DNA of 41,135 bases, taken from an uncultured Flavobacteriales bacterium (GTDB lineage Bacteria > Bacteroidota > Bacteroidia > Flavobacteriales > Flavobacteriaceae). The notes beneath the pieces are model-generated. The model worked only from the letters and a program-made list of their open reading frames with translations, made no database searches and was not told where the DNA came from. Position 1 is the first letter of the stretch, and every line of letters begins with the position of its first letter. The position numbers and the translations under genes were made by a program. The stretch covers positions 1 through 41,135 of the forward strand of contig CAJWCT010000004.1 in NCBI GenBank assembly GCA_913031385.1, written 5' to 3'. Below, in pieces: positions 24,643-33,317 of the stretch.

Positions 24643-25209
24643 TTACTCTTTAGCTCTTTCTTTATACTGTCCTTTAATGGAATCCACTTTTATCTTATCC
24701 CCTTCATTGATAAATAAAGGAACATTAACTACTGCCCCTGTCTCTAATGTAGCAGGTTTTGTTGCATTTGTAGCTGTATTGCCTTTTACTCCAGGTTCTG
24801 TAGAAACAACTTCAAGTACCACATTGGCAGGCATGTCTACAGATAATGGTATTCCATTCTCTGAATTTGTAATTACAGTAACAATTTCACCTTCTTTCAT
24901 TAATTGAGAATTGTCTAATAATTTTTCTTCAATAGAAATCTGATTATAATCATCTGTATTCATAAAATGATACATATTATTATCATTATATAAATATTGA
25001 AATTTATTTGTCTCTACTCTAACAACATCTATCTTATGACCGGACGAGAATGTATTGTCTACTACTTTTCCTGATGTTAAACTTTTTAATTTCGTTCTTA
25101 CAAAAGCGGGGCCTTTCCCAGGTTTAACATGTAAGAATTCTATAATTTTATATATGTCGTGATTATGTTTAATACATAGCCCGTTTCTAATATCAGAGGT
25201 ATTACTCAT
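24643..25209 (-). CDS. efp: Translation elongation factor P
   Basis: This is a 188-residue EF-P with the normal three-domain length. It relieves ribosome stalling at polyproline. The tip loop of domain I, 'HVKPGKGPAFVRTKL', carries Lys32 at the position modified in many bacteria. The C-terminus 'EGDKIKVDSIKGQYKERAKE' is the family's conserved end. No EpmA or EpmB gene lies nearby, so the modification state is unknown. It is 6 bases after lpxA. Confidence 0.97.
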   Translation of the reverse strand: MSNTSDIRNGLCIKHNHDIYKIIEFLHVKPGKGPAFVRTKLKSLTSGKVVDNTFSSGHKIDVVRVETNKFQYLYNDNNMYHFMNTDDYNQISIEEKLLDNSQLMKEGEIVTVITNSENGIPLSVDMPANVVLEVVSTEPGVKGNTATNATKPATLETGAVVNVPLFINEGDKIKVDSIKGQYKERAKE

Positions 25210-25215
25210 TATCTT

Positions 25216-26001
25216 CTAACTTGATTTGATATATCCTTTCATAATACCCCTATGTGAGTTTCTTATGAATTGAAGTATTTCATCTCTTTCATTAGAAGCT
25301 TCCATTTCAGCCTCTATAATTTCACAAGCCTGAGTATTATTGTAGTTTTTTTGATATAAAAGCCTATAAATGTTTTGAATTTCTTTTATTTTTTCGGATT
25401 TAAACCCTCTTCTTCTTAGACCAACAGAATTAATACCAAGATAAGACATAGGTACTCTAGCGGCTTTAACATATGGAGGCACATCTTTTCTCACTAAACA
25501 TCCACCAGTAACAAATGCATGATTCCCGATTGAACAGAACTGATGCACTGCAGTTAATCCCGAAATTATCACATAATCCCCAATAGTAACATGACCCGCA
25601 AGAGTTGTGCTATTTGAAAAGATACAATTATCTCCAACTATGCAATCGTGAGCAATATGACTATACGCCATTATTAAACAATTATTACCAACAACTGTTT
25701 TATTTCTATCATTAGTTCCTTTATTTATAGTAACACATTCTCTTACTGTTACATTATCTCCTATTTCAACATATGTTCTCTCATTATTATATTTTAAATC
25801 TTGAGGAATCCCAGATATTACTGCTCCAGGAAATATATTACAGTTTTTCCCAATTCTTGCACCATCCATTATTGAAACATTTGATCCTATCCAGCTACCC
25901 TCTCCAATTACAACATCTGCATCTATAGAGGTGAATGGTTCAATAACTACATTTTTTGCAATTTTTGAGTCGGGATGAATATATGATAACGGTTGTTTCA
26001 T
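25216..26001 (-). CDS. lpxA: UDP-N-acetylglucosamine O-acyltransferase
   Basis: This 261-residue left-handed beta-helix acyltransferase carries out the first step of lipid A synthesis in the cytoplasm. Hexapeptide repeats run through the first 190 residues ('IAKNVVIEPFTSIDADVVIGEGSWIGSNV...'). The catalytic His lies in 'NCLIMAYSHIAHDCIVGD', and 'HQFCSIGNHAFVTGG' and 'NSVGLRRRGF' are LpxA landmarks. The C-terminal helical domain is complete. It starts 2 bases after lpxC/fabZ. Confidence 0.97.
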   Translation of the reverse strand: MKQPLSYIHPDSKIAKNVVIEPFTSIDADVVIGEGSWIGSNVSIMDGARIGKNCNIFPGAVISGIPQDLKYNNERTYVEIGDNVTVRECVTINKGTNDRNKTVVGNNCLIMAYSHIAHDCIVGDNCIFSNSTTLAGHVTIGDYVIISGLTAVHQFCSIGNHAFVTGGCLVRKDVPPYVKAARVPMSYLGINSVGLRRRGFKSEKIKEIQNIYRLLYQKNYNNTQACEIIEAEMEASNERDEILQFIRNSHRGIMKGYIKSS

Positions 26002-26003
26002 GT

Positions 26004-27428
26004 TTACTTAACTTTTGTTATTTGGGCTGTTAGCTCCGCTTCTGCGCATAATCTGTCATTTACAAAAGCTAATCCTTTCATGTGACAAATTCCTCTTCTA
26101 ACAGGGTTTCGCAAGTTACATTTAAAAATTATAGTATCCCCAGGAAAAACTTTGTTTTTAAATTTAACCTTATCAATTTTTGCAAAAAATGTTAAATAAT
26201 TCTCAGGATCAGGAACTTTTGACAATACAAGTATTCCGCCAATCTGTGCCATTGCCTCAACTATTATAACTCCTGGTAAGATAGGATATTCTGGAAAATG
26301 TCCTTTGAAAAAATATTCATCTGATTTAATATGTTTTAACCCAAGTATACTATTGTCATTCAACTCATAAACCTCATCAATAAACAAAAAAGGATGCCTG
26401 TGTGGTAAAATTTCTTTTATCTTTTTTGAATCCATTATGGGTTTTTTTCCTTCTATTTTTGGAGCCTTACCTATTTTTGATTCTTTCTTTCTTTCTTTTA
26501 AAGCTTCTTCTATTACAGAACTCATTTTCCTAGCGAATTCTGTATTTATATAATGTCCAGGTTTAGTAGCAATTACTCTTCCTCTAATCTTAGTGCCAAT
26601 TAATGCTAAATCACCAATAACATCCAATAGTTTGTGGCGAGCTGCTTCATTAGGGTAATGGAGAGTTAGATTATTAAGTATACCATTTGGATTCACTTTT
26701 ATCTCTTTTCTATTAAATGCTTTTTTTAGTTTCTCCATTGTAGAATTTGATAAAGGCTTATCCACATAAACAATAGCATTATTTAGGTCTCCACCTTTAA
26801 TTAAACCTTTATTAAGGAGCATTTCTATTTCATGTAAAAAACTAAATGTTCGTGAATCAGATATATCTTCTTTAAAGTTTTTTATCGAACTCATTGTTGC
26901 GTTTTGAGTTCCTAGAACTTTTGTGCCAAAATCAACCATTGTTGTTATTTGATATTCACTTGAAGGAATTACTGTTATTTCACTACCACTTTTTGGATCC
27001 CTATATGATATAATATCTCTTACAACAAATTCTTTTCTTTTTTCACTAAGTTCTTTTTTTCCTGCAGATTCAAGAGCTTCAACAAAGTACTTTGAAGAAC
27101 CATCCATTATGGGAGGTTCAGAGGCATCTAGTTCTATTTTAACATTATCTATTTCTAATCCCACAAGAGCTGCTAAAACATGTTCGCATGTTTGAATTGT
27201 TACGTTATTTTTATTTAAAAATGTTCGCCTATCTGTATTAAAAACATATTTAATATTTGCTTCAATTACTGGTTTTTCTTTAAGATCAATTCTTGTAAAT
27301 GTATATCCATTATCTGCATCGGCTGGTTTAAAAGTTATGTTAACTTCTTTACCAGTATGTATTCCAACCCCTCTTAATGAGATTGGGGTTTTTATGGTAG
27401 TTTGATTATCGTTAGTTAGAACTATCAT
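26004..27428 (-). CDS. lpxC/fabZ: Bifunctional UDP-3-O-acyl-GlcNAc deacetylase / 3-hydroxyacyl-ACP dehydratase
   Basis: This is a 474-residue fusion standard in Bacteroidota. Residues about 1-310 are LpxC, the committed zinc deacetylase of lipid A synthesis, with zinc-site regions '[15 protein letters not shown]' and '[17 protein letters not shown]'. Residues about 325-474 are FabZ, with the catalytic stretch '[25 protein letters not shown]' (His and Glu). A Lys-rich linker ('[22 protein letters not shown]') joins the two. Both activities draw on 3-hydroxyacyl-ACP, so the fusion ties lipid A and phospholipid synthesis together. Its start overlaps the lpxD stop by 4 bases. Confidence 0.97.
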   Translation of the reverse strand: MIVLTNDNQTTIKTPISLRGVGIHTGKEVNITFKPADADNGYTFTRIDLKEKPVIEANIKYVFNTDRRTFLNKNNVTIQTCEHVLAALVGLEIDNVKIELDASEPPIMDGSSKYFVEALESAGKKELSEKRKEFVVRDIISYRDPKSGSEITVIPSSEYQITTMVDFGTKVLGTQNATMSSIKNFKEDISDSRTFSFLHEIEMLLNKGLIKGGDLNNAIVYVDKPLSNSTMEKLKKAFNRKEIKVNPNGILNNLTLHYPNEAARHKLLDVIGDLALIGTKIRGRVIATKPGHYINTEFARKMSSVIEEALKERKKESKIGKAPKIEGKKPIMDSKKIKEILPHRHPFLFIDEVYELNDNSILGLKHIKSDEYFFKGHFPEYPILPGVIIVEAMAQIGGILVLSKVPDPENYLTFFAKIDKVKFKNKVFPGDTIIFKCNLRNPVRRGICHMKGLAFVNDRLCAEAELTAQITKVK

Positions 27429-28441
27429 TTTTTCTTTTTTAGATTTTCAATGTCCTTTACATATTTATCTAAATTCTTGAAGTGAACATATGATTTATTA
27501 AAAGCTTTTTCCTCAAATGCTGGACTCCCTTTAATTATTGAACCATCTTTAACGCTTTTGAAAACACATGCTTTTCCATTAATTTTAACATTGTCTCCAA
27601 TTGTTATGTGTCCTACCATACCTACATGTCCTCCAATTTGACAATTCTTTCCAATTTTTGTTGAACCAGCTATTCCACATTGAGCAGCCATAACCGTATT
27701 TTCACCTATAACTACATTATGTCCTATCTGAACCAGATTATCAAGCTTTACTCCACTATTTATAATGGTTGAACCCAATGTTGCTCGATCAATTGTAGTT
27801 GAAGCACCTATCTCAACATTGTCTTTAATTATTACATTTCCTATTTGAGGAACTTTTTGAAATTTACCCGAACTATCTGGAGCAAACCCAAATCCATCAG
27901 AACCAATAACAACATTTGAGTGTAAAATACAATTTTCACCTATTTCGCAATCTTTGTAAATTACAGCTCCGGGATGTATAATTGTATTGCTTCCAATAGA
28001 AACATTATTACATATATTAACATTATTTAGTATAATTACATTCTTGCCAACATTAACATTTTCACCAATAGAAGAATAATTGCCAACTGAAACATTTTCT
28101 TCAATCTTTGCTGTTTCTGAAATTATAGCAGAATCTTTTATTCCAAAACTACTTACAGAGCCAGTATCAAACTTATGTAGTAATTTAACAAAAGCCATAT
28201 ATGAATCCTCTACTCTAATTAAAGTAGCATTGATATCTTTAGTAGGCTCAAAATTCTTATTAACAATTATTATCGAAGCTTTTGTTCTATATACCCATGG
28301 TATATACTTTTTATTTCCTAAAAAAGTTATTGATCCCTTAGTTGATTCTTCAATTTTATCCAATGAATCAATATCAACTGAGGAATCTCCTTCGATTTCT
28401 CCATTTAATATTTTTGCTATTTCTATTGCACTAAATTTCAT
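27425..28441 (-). CDS. lpxD: UDP-3-O-acylglucosamine N-acyltransferase
   Basis: This beta-helix acyltransferase carries out the third step of lipid A synthesis. It has an N-terminal LpxD domain with '[24 protein letters not shown]', then hexapeptide repeats, and the catalytic His region '[27 protein letters not shown]'. The ORF track starts at a TTG (28450). I choose the ATG at 28441 because the TTG falls inside the -7 promoter element. It is the first gene of the seven-gene operon lpxD to prohibitin and is divergent from porX. Confidence 0.95.
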   Translation of the reverse strand: MKFSAIEIAKILNGEIEGDSSVDIDSLDKIEESTKGSITFLGNKKYIPWVYRTKASIIIVNKNFEPTKDINATLIRVEDSYMAFVKLLHKFDTGSVSSFGIKDSAIISETAKIEENVSVGNYSSIGENVNVGKNVIILNNVNICNNVSIGSNTIIHPGAVIYKDCEIGENCILHSNVVIGSDGFGFAPDSSGKFQKVPQIGNVIIKDNVEIGASTTIDRATLGSTIINSGVKLDNLVQIGHNVVIGENTVMAAQCGIAGSTKIGKNCQIGGHVGMVGHITIGDNVKINGKACVFKSVKDGSIIKGSPAFEEKAFNKSYVHFKNLDKYVKDIENLKKKK

Positions 28442-28447
28442 TGCATG

Positions 28448-28455
28448 CAAAATTA
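28448..28455 (-). promoter_or_regulatory. -7 promoter element (TAATTTTG) of the lpxD operon
   Basis: On the minus strand TAATTTTG is a full match to TAnnTTTG. It ends only 6 bases before the lpxD ATG, so transcription would begin at or next to the start codon, giving a leaderless or nearly leaderless message. Confidence 0.5.
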
Positions 28456-28520
28456 GGGAATTTCAATAAATTCATTGTTAATGTATTCACAAAAGTTTAA
28501 TGGTAATAATTATGTAAATT

Positions 28521-28529
28521 TACGCTTTG
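28521..28529 (+). promoter_or_regulatory. Possible -7 element upstream of porX
   Basis: TACGCTTTG, 21 bases before the porX ATG, resembles TAnnTTTG with one extra spacer base. It is followed directly by TAAAC, giving TTTGTAAAC, similar to the half-site seen near the Xre gene. Weak on its own. Confidence 0.25.
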
Positions 28530-28550
28530 TAAACTTATATACTTGTATAG

Positions 28551-30113
28551 ATGATTAAAACAAAAATTTTATGGGTTGATGATGAAGTAGACTTATTAAA
28601 ACCTCACATAATTTTTTTAGAAAACAAGGATTTTTTGATTCAAACTTGCAATAATGGATCTGATGCTGTAGAAATGATTAGGAATGAGAATTTTGATGCT
28701 GTTCTTTTAGATGAAAATATGCCTGGATTAAATGGGATTGAGACTCTTACTCTTATGAGGGATATTAGCTCTAATATTCCTATAATCATGATAACTAAAA
28801 GCGAAGAAGAAAACATAATGGATGATGCTATTGGGAACAAAATTTCAGATTATTTAATTAAACCTGTAAATCCAAAACAAATTTTTTTAAGCTTAAAGAA
28901 GAATTTAAATAACAGGGAAATTATTTCAGATACAACTATTTCAGGTTATCAACAAGAATTTAGAAATATTTCGATTGAACTTTTAGATATAGACTCAATT
29001 AAAGGATGGGTAGATATGTATCTCAAGTTAGTCTCCTGGGAGATAAAATTAGAAGAGAATAATGATGACACAATGATGGAGGTACTAATATCTCAAAAAA
29101 ATGAAGCTAATAGATTGTTTGCAAAATTTATTGAGAATAATTATCAACAATGGGTAAATAATAAATCATCTAGCCCAATACTCTCTAATTCCCTAATTAA
29201 AGACAGATTAGTGAAGGAATTATCTGATTCAAAGCCTACTTTATTCTTAGTAATTGATAATTTAAGATACGATCAATGGAGAGTTATCGAGCCATTGATT
29301 AATAACTACTACAATAAAATTCATGAAGAGGCTTATTTTAGCATTCTGCCAACAACTACACAATATTCAAGAAATTCTCTTTTTTCTGGATTAATGCCTT
29401 CTGAAATAGAAAAAAATCATCCTAATTATTGGAAAAATGATTCTGATGAAGGCGGTAAGAACCTTTATGAAGAACAGCTCTTAAAAGATAATCTAAAGAG
29501 ATTAGGATATAGTAATATCTCCTGTGAATATAACAAAATTACTAATCTTAAAAATGGACAAAAATTATCGGCTAATTTAAAAGCTAAATTGAAAAATGAT
29601 TTAACTGTAATTGTCTACAATTTTGTTGATATGTTATCACATTCAAAAACTGAAATGGAAATAATAAAAGAATTGGCATCAAATGATAAAGGATATAGAT
29701 CATTAACATTAAGTTGGTTTAAAAACTCTCCCCTATTTGAAATTATCAAAAAGGGATATGAATATGGCTTTAAGTTAGTAGTAACAACTGATCATGGAAC
29801 AATTAATGTGAAGAACCCTTCAAAAATTATTGGTAATAAAGAGACAAGTCAAAACCTCAGATATAAAACTGGAAGGAGTCTCACTTATAACAACAAAGAA
29901 ATTATTTCATTTGATAATCCTAATGATATTCTTCTACCTAGTATTTCAATAAATAGCTCATATGTATTTGCAAAAGAAAACACATACCTAGTATACCCTA
30001 ATAACTATAATTATTATGTCAATTTTTTTAGAGACACCTATCAACATGGAGGTATTTCTTTAGAAGAAATTATAATTCCCTATGTTGTGTTAATGCCGAA
30101 AATTAAAAAATGA
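28551..30113 (+). CDS. porX: PorX, T9SS response regulator with PglZ domain
   Basis: This 520-residue response regulator is required for expression or function of the type IX secretion system in Bacteroidota. The receiver domain (about 1-120) has the acidic pair Asp10/Asp11, phospho-acceptor Asp54 in 'VLLDENMPG', Thr82 and Lys104. The C-terminal PglZ domain of the alkaline phosphatase superfamily has 'VIDNLRYDQWRVIEP' (about 234), 'PTTTQYSRNSLFSGLMPSEIE' (nucleophile region), 'NFVDMLSHSK', 'VTTDHGTINVKNP' and 'YQHGGISLEEIIIP'. All metal-site elements look intact. There is no DNA-binding domain of the usual kind. The partner kinase PorY is not in the window. tsaE overlaps its end by 4 bases. 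Confidence 0.95.
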   Translation: MIKTKILWVDDEVDLLKPHIIFLENKDFLIQTCNNGSDAVEMIRNENFDAVLLDENMPGLNGIETLTLMRDISSNIPIIMITKSEEENIMDDAIGNKISDYLIKPVNPKQIFLSLKKNLNNREIISDTTISGYQQEFRNISIELLDIDSIKGWVDMYLKLVSWEIKLEENNDDTMMEVLISQKNEANRLFAKFIENNYQQWVNNKSSSPILSNSLIKDRLVKELSDSKPTLFLVIDNLRYDQWRVIEPLINNYYNKIHEEAYFSILPTTTQYSRNSLFSGLMPSEIEKNHPNYWKNDSDEGGKNLYEEQLLKDNLKRLGYSNISCEYNKITNLKNGQKLSANLKAKLKNDLTVIVYNFVDMLSHSKTEMEIIKELASNDKGYRSLTLSWFKNSPLFEIIKKGYEYGFKLVVTTDHGTINVKNPSKIIGNKETSQNLRYKTGRSLTYNNKEIISFDNPNDILLPSISINSSYVFAKENTYLVYPNNYNYYVNFFRDTYQHGGISLEEIIIPYVVLMPKIKK

Positions 30114-30523
30114 CAAAAGACATTAATTATTCAATTGAAGAAATTGATAAGACAGCTAAGATAGTTTTATCGTTAAATCCCTCTGCAAAAATATTTATTT
30201 TTAATGGAGAGATGGGTTCAGGAAAAACTACTATAATCAAGGCTTTAATAAAGGAGTTAGGGTATGAAGGAACTGTTAGCAGTCCTACATTCTCTTTAAT
30301 AAATGAATATTTCAATGGCAATAAAATATACCACTTCGATTTTTATCGTATTAAAAGTAGAAATGAATTATTAGATATAGGAATAGATGAATATATCAGC
30401 AGAAATGATTGGTGTTTTATTGAATGGCCTAGCTTAATTGCAGATATGCTTCCAGATAAGTATATTGAATTAAATATAGATGTTATTTCAAATGATGATA
30501 GAAAATTAAGGATTAACTATTAG
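30110..30523 (+). CDS. tsaE: tRNA threonylcarbamoyladenosine biosynthesis ATPase TsaE
   Basis: This 137-residue ATPase is needed with TsaB, TsaC and TsaD for the t6A37 modification of ANN-decoding tRNAs. Walker A is 'FNGEMGSGKTTIIKAL' (about 31-46). Other landmarks are 'GTVSSPTFSLINEYF', 'YHFDFYRIKS' and 'FIEWPSLIADMLP'. Its ATG overlaps the porX stop (ATGA), so it is translationally coupled to porX. Confidence 0.96.
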   Translation: MTKDINYSIEEIDKTAKIVLSLNPSAKIFIFNGEMGSGKTTIIKALIKELGYEGTVSSPTFSLINEYFNGNKIYHFDFYRIKSRNELLDIGIDEYISRNDWCFIEWPSLIADMLPDKYIELNIDVISNDDRKLRINY

Positions 30524-30533
30524 CTATTTATTT

Positions 30534-30899
30534 ATGAATTTTTATAAGAGATTAATGTTTTTTTCATCTGGATTTGTTATTGGTCTATTAATCCTATCCT
30601 TTTTTTTAATTGGTAAAAGAACCTCATGTAGCTATCTACCTAATGATAGAGTTATAAAAAACATTAACACAAAAAAAATAATTTATGCTGAGTTCTCTGA
30701 TACAATGACCACATCAGATTCAATCTTAATAAAAAAAGTTATTTCTAGTGGTAGGGTTAATTTCTCTAAAAGTAAAACAAGACTAGACTCTTGTAATTAT
30801 TATCATATTGAAAATAAAATAGATGGGAAAAAATATATGGTATTAGTAAATAATTGTGATGAATATGTATTGGTAGATAAGTTTAGAAAATTGAATTAA
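30534..30899 (+). CDS. Small membrane-anchored protein, DUF4258-like
   Basis: This is a 121-residue protein with one N-terminal transmembrane helix (LMFFSSGFVIGLLILSFFLIG) and a short soluble domain: 'CSYLPNDRVIKNINTKKIIYAEFSD', 'VISSGRVNFSKSKTRLDSCNYYHIE', 'YMVLVNNCDEYVLVDKF'. The pattern recalls flavobacterial DUF4258 proteins found near tsaE, but I cannot confirm this without a search. Three cysteines in the soluble part are spaced as if for disulphides. Its stop overlaps the convergent proline dehydrogenase stop by 4 bases (TTAA). Confidence 0.75.
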   Translation: MNFYKRLMFFSSGFVIGLLILSFFLIGKRTSCSYLPNDRVIKNINTKKIIYAEFSDTMTTSDSILIKKVISSGRVNFSKSKTRLDSCNYYHIENKIDGKKYMVLVNNCDEYVLVDKFRKLN

Positions 30900-32089
30900 T
30901 TATCTGACTCCAATCTTCTTCTTTTTATTTCTTTACTTATTAGTTTTAATTCTCTAGAAGTCTGACCAGAGACAGAGGTGTTTTCGTCTAATCTTCTAAT
31001 TAAGTATGGAACAACTTCTTTAACTGGCCCATATGGTAAATATTTACTCACATTATATTTGTTTATAGCTAAATTAAAACTGATATGATCACTCATTCCA
31101 TATAATTGGCTAAACCATACTCTTTTATCATTATTTTTTATTACATGTTTGTTCATTATTTCAGTAGCCAAAAGATTACTTCTTTCATTATGAGATCCAA
31201 TAAATAGATTAAAATCATTGATATTATTAAAAATAAAACTCATGCACTTATTAAAGTTTTCATCTGTTTTTGCCTTTGTTTCACAAATTGGAGATTTATA
31301 ATTTTTAGATTTAGCTCTTCTTCTTTCTTTTTCCATATAAGCCCCCCTAACTAATTTGATGCCTATCTTTATATTTGATTTAGAAAGTCTTTTATGTAAG
31401 TCGGATAAATATTCAAAGCGATCTGTTCTATATGCTTGTATAGTGTTATATACAATGCATGATGAATTATTATACTTAATCATTAGCTTTTCAATTAGTT
31501 CATCTATTGGTTTTTGAATCCAACTCTCTTCAGCATCTATTAAAATCGATATTCCACTTTCTGCAGCAGAATTACATATCTTATCATATCTTTGCTCAAC
31601 TCTTTGCCATTCATCAATTTCATTTTCATTTAAACTATCATTATTAGCCTTTTTTAGGTATAAATCAAATCTTCCAACAGCTGAAGGCTTAAATACTATA
31701 AAAGATGATAGAGACTCTTTTTCACTTAAGTCAATTAAATCTAATGTTTTGTTTAAAGCATGTTCGTAATTACTTTCTGTATTAACCCCTTCAATAGAGT
31801 AATTTAATATACATCTTATATTATTCTCATTTAGTTTATTTATTACTCTAAAACATTCTTTTTCATTTTCTCCACCACAGAACTGTTCAAATATTGTTTT
31901 TTTAATCAGCTTATCTATTGGGAAATTTATTTTTATTAATAAGTTTAAAAAGTACTTTCCTATAAAGGTCAGTGATGGGTATGATAGTAATTTAAACAAT
32001 AAATAAGCCCTTCTTAGCTCATAATTTGATTTATAGCTAAATGCTATCCTTGTATCGTCAAAATTCCTTAAAACGTTCATTACATCCAT
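30896..32089 (-). CDS. Proline dehydrogenase
   Basis: This 397-residue single-domain FAD enzyme oxidises proline to pyrroline-5-carboxylate, feeding electrons to the quinone pool. The beta-alpha barrel motifs are 'IGIKLVRGAYMEKERRRA' (FAD/substrate Lys and Arg), 'FNLFIGSHNERSNLLA', 'VWFSQLYGMSDHISFNLA' and 'KYLPYGPVKEVVPYLIRRLDEN'. The last is the substrate-binding helix (RRxxEN form). The P5C dehydrogenase half seen in PutA is absent, so that gene must lie elsewhere. The start may be the ATG at 32089 or the in-frame ATG at 32080. An Lrp-type regulator lies 111 bases upstream. Confidence 0.95.
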   Translation of the reverse strand: MDVMNVLRNFDDTRIAFSYKSNYELRRAYLLFKLLSYPSLTFIGKYFLNLLIKINFPIDKLIKKTIFEQFCGGENEKECFRVINKLNENNIRCILNYSIEGVNTESNYEHALNKTLDLIDLSEKESLSSFIVFKPSAVGRFDLYLKKANNDSLNENEIDEWQRVEQRYDKICNSAAESGISILIDAEESWIQKPIDELIEKLMIKYNNSSCIVYNTIQAYRTDRFEYLSDLHKRLSKSNIKIGIKLVRGAYMEKERRRAKSKNYKSPICETKAKTDENFNKCMSFIFNNINDFNLFIGSHNERSNLLATEIMNKHVIKNNDKRVWFSQLYGMSDHISFNLAINKYNVSKYLPYGPVKEVVPYLIRRLDENTSVSGQTSRELKLISKEIKRRRLESDN

Positions 32090-32098
32090 TTATTTACA

Positions 32099-32106
32099 CA
32101 AATATA
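32099..32106 (-). promoter_or_regulatory. -7 promoter element (TATATTTG) of the proline dehydrogenase gene
   Basis: On the minus strand TATATTTG is a full TAnnTTTG match, 9 bases before the ATG at 32089 and 18 before the ATG at 32080. It supports transcription separate from the upstream lrp-type gene. A short leader would favour the 32080 start. Confidence 0.45.
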
Positions 32107-32200
32107 TCTAGAAGAATACTGTATTTTAAATAAATGTTATAATATTTTTAATTGAATAAATTTTAAATCAATATTATTGGGAAGAATAATGAAGCTGTAA

Positions 32201-32698
32201 TCAGAAATTACTTTGATTTTTATCCGTAAAAATTGAATGCATAAGTCTTTGTTTATCACTTATACTTTCCTCTAGTGAAATCATAGATTCAGATCTGTAG
32301 ACTCCATCAATTTCATCAATACTAAATATAATATTCTTAGCATGAGTTGTACTTCTAGATCTTATTTTACAATAAATATTAAATCTTCCAGAAGTAACAT
32401 GTGCAACTGTAACATTGGGAATTTGCTTAAGTCTTTCAAGTATAAACTTAATTTGAGACGTATTATTTATCAATAGCCCTACATAAGCAGTAAAAGTATA
32501 ACCAAGTTTTTTCCAATCTACGATTAGGGAAGAACCTTTTATTATTCCTATTTCTTCCATTTTTTTTACCCTAATATGCACGGTTCCTGCAGATATATAT
32601 AGTTTTTTTGCAATATCAGTATATGGAATTCTTGTATTCTCAACCAACATGTCAAGAATTTTGTGATCAATATCATCCATTTTAAGTTCTTTTGCCAT
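32201..32698 (-). CDS. Lrp/AsnC-family transcriptional regulator
   Basis: This is a 165-residue regulator. The N-terminal winged helix-turn-helix has 'IDHKILDMLVENTRIPYTDIAKKLYISAGTVHIRVKKMEEIGIIKG' (about 10-55). The C-terminal RAM (AsnC-type) ligand-binding domain has 'YVGLLINNTSQIKFILERLKQIPNVTVAHVTSGRFNIYCKI'. Lrp-type proteins sense amino acids. Its position next to proline dehydrogenase suggests it may control that gene, but this is inference from context only. The same family also includes global regulators. Confidence 0.93.
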   Translation of the reverse strand: MAKELKMDDIDHKILDMLVENTRIPYTDIAKKLYISAGTVHIRVKKMEEIGIIKGSSLIVDWKKLGYTFTAYVGLLINNTSQIKFILERLKQIPNVTVAHVTSGRFNIYCKIRSRSTTHAKNIIFSIDEIDGVYRSESMISLEESISDKQRLMHSIFTDKNQSNF

Positions 32699-32977
32699 AT
32701 TTATAGGTATTATTTAAAGTTATATTAATAAATATACTGTTTTTTTAAGAAATCTGTAAAAAATCTATAATAACATTATATATAATATGACCTTATATTA
32801 ATTATTTACAGAATACAATAAAAATTATAACAATATATTTACTACCAATTGTAAACAAATATATCCGATAAAGTTACATCGATAAATATATTTTATATAA
32901 ATTATTATAATATATTATAAATCAATTAGTTATAATATTTAACCTAAAGTAATTATTTTAATTTTTAAGCAAATTTA

Positions 32978-33009
32978 TTTGGTATATTTATCTTGTTTGT
33001 TTACATTTG
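32978..33009 (+). promoter_or_regulatory. Bacteroidota-type promoter of the xre-type gene
   Basis: TTTG at 32978-32981 and TACATTTG at 33002-33009, separated by 20 bases, match the -33/-7 consensus in full. Transcription would start within a few bases of the ATG at 33018. Confidence 0.65.
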
Positions 33010-33015
33010 TAAACA
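32998..33015. promoter_or_regulatory. Palindromic operator TGTTTACA-TT-TGTAAACA
   Basis: This is a perfect 8+2+8 inverted repeat that fully contains the -7 element and ends 2 bases before the start codon of the Xre-type regulator. Another exact half-site (TGTAAACA) lies at 32850-32857. The layout suggests autorepression by promoter occlusion. Confidence 0.65.
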
Positions 33016-33017
33016 GT

Positions 33018-33317
33018 ATGGATGTGTCAAAAAGAATAGTAAAAGTAATAAATGAGAAAAAAATAAGTGCATCAAAATTTGCATCTACAATTGGTGTAAA
33101 AAGATCAAACCTATCCCATATACTATCTAGAAGAAATAAACCAAGCATCGAATTCTTTCATAAAATCAAAAAAACCTATCCAGAAATTGATCTAAATTGG
33201 TTAATTACAGGTAAAAAACTAAAAAAAGATGTTAATTTTGTTAAACCTGAAGTCAGCAATATAGATTCAGTAATAGTTTTTTTTAATGATGGATCCTATA
33301 AGAAATTTAAAGAGTAA
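33018..33317 (+). CDS. Small Xre-type helix-turn-helix regulator
   Basis: The track ORF begins at a TTG. The true start is the ATG at 33018, just after the operator, giving about 99 residues. The N-terminal domain 'KRIVKVINEKKISASKFASTIGVKRSNLSHILSRRNKPSIEFFHKIKKTYPEIDLNWLITGK' is a Cro/CI-like helix-turn-helix with a phage CI-type ending. The C-terminal 'IDSVIVFFNDGSYKKFKE' is a short strand motif I associate with flavobacterial members. No effector or peptidase domain is present. The 3' end overlaps the next gene by 32 bases. It is probably an autorepressor; wider targets are unknown. Confidence 0.88.
   Translation: MDVSKRIVKVINEKKISASKFASTIGVKRSNLSHILSRRNKPSIEFFHKIKKTYPEIDLNWLITGKKLKKDVNFVKPEVSNIDSVIVFFNDGSYKKFKE

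Larger units (their letters stand above)
32699..33017. promoter_or_regulatory. AT-rich divergent regulatory region between lrp-type and xre-type genes
   Basis: This 319-base gap without a gene is extremely AT-rich. It contains several TGTAAA/TTTACA-type sites: CTGTAAA at 32754, TTTACA at 32805, an exact TGTAAACA at 32850-32857 and the full palindrome at 32998-33015. A partial -7 match (TAACTTTA) lies at 32715-32722 on the minus strand, upstream of the lrp-type gene. No ORF or structured RNA is seen. Confidence 0.55.

Noticed and set aside
32699-33017. AT-rich stretch beside parC/parE as a possible replication origin
   Set aside because: I see no DnaA-box cluster (TTATCCACA-like) and no dnaA, dnaN or gidA neighbours. 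The visible repeats are better explained as regulator sites.
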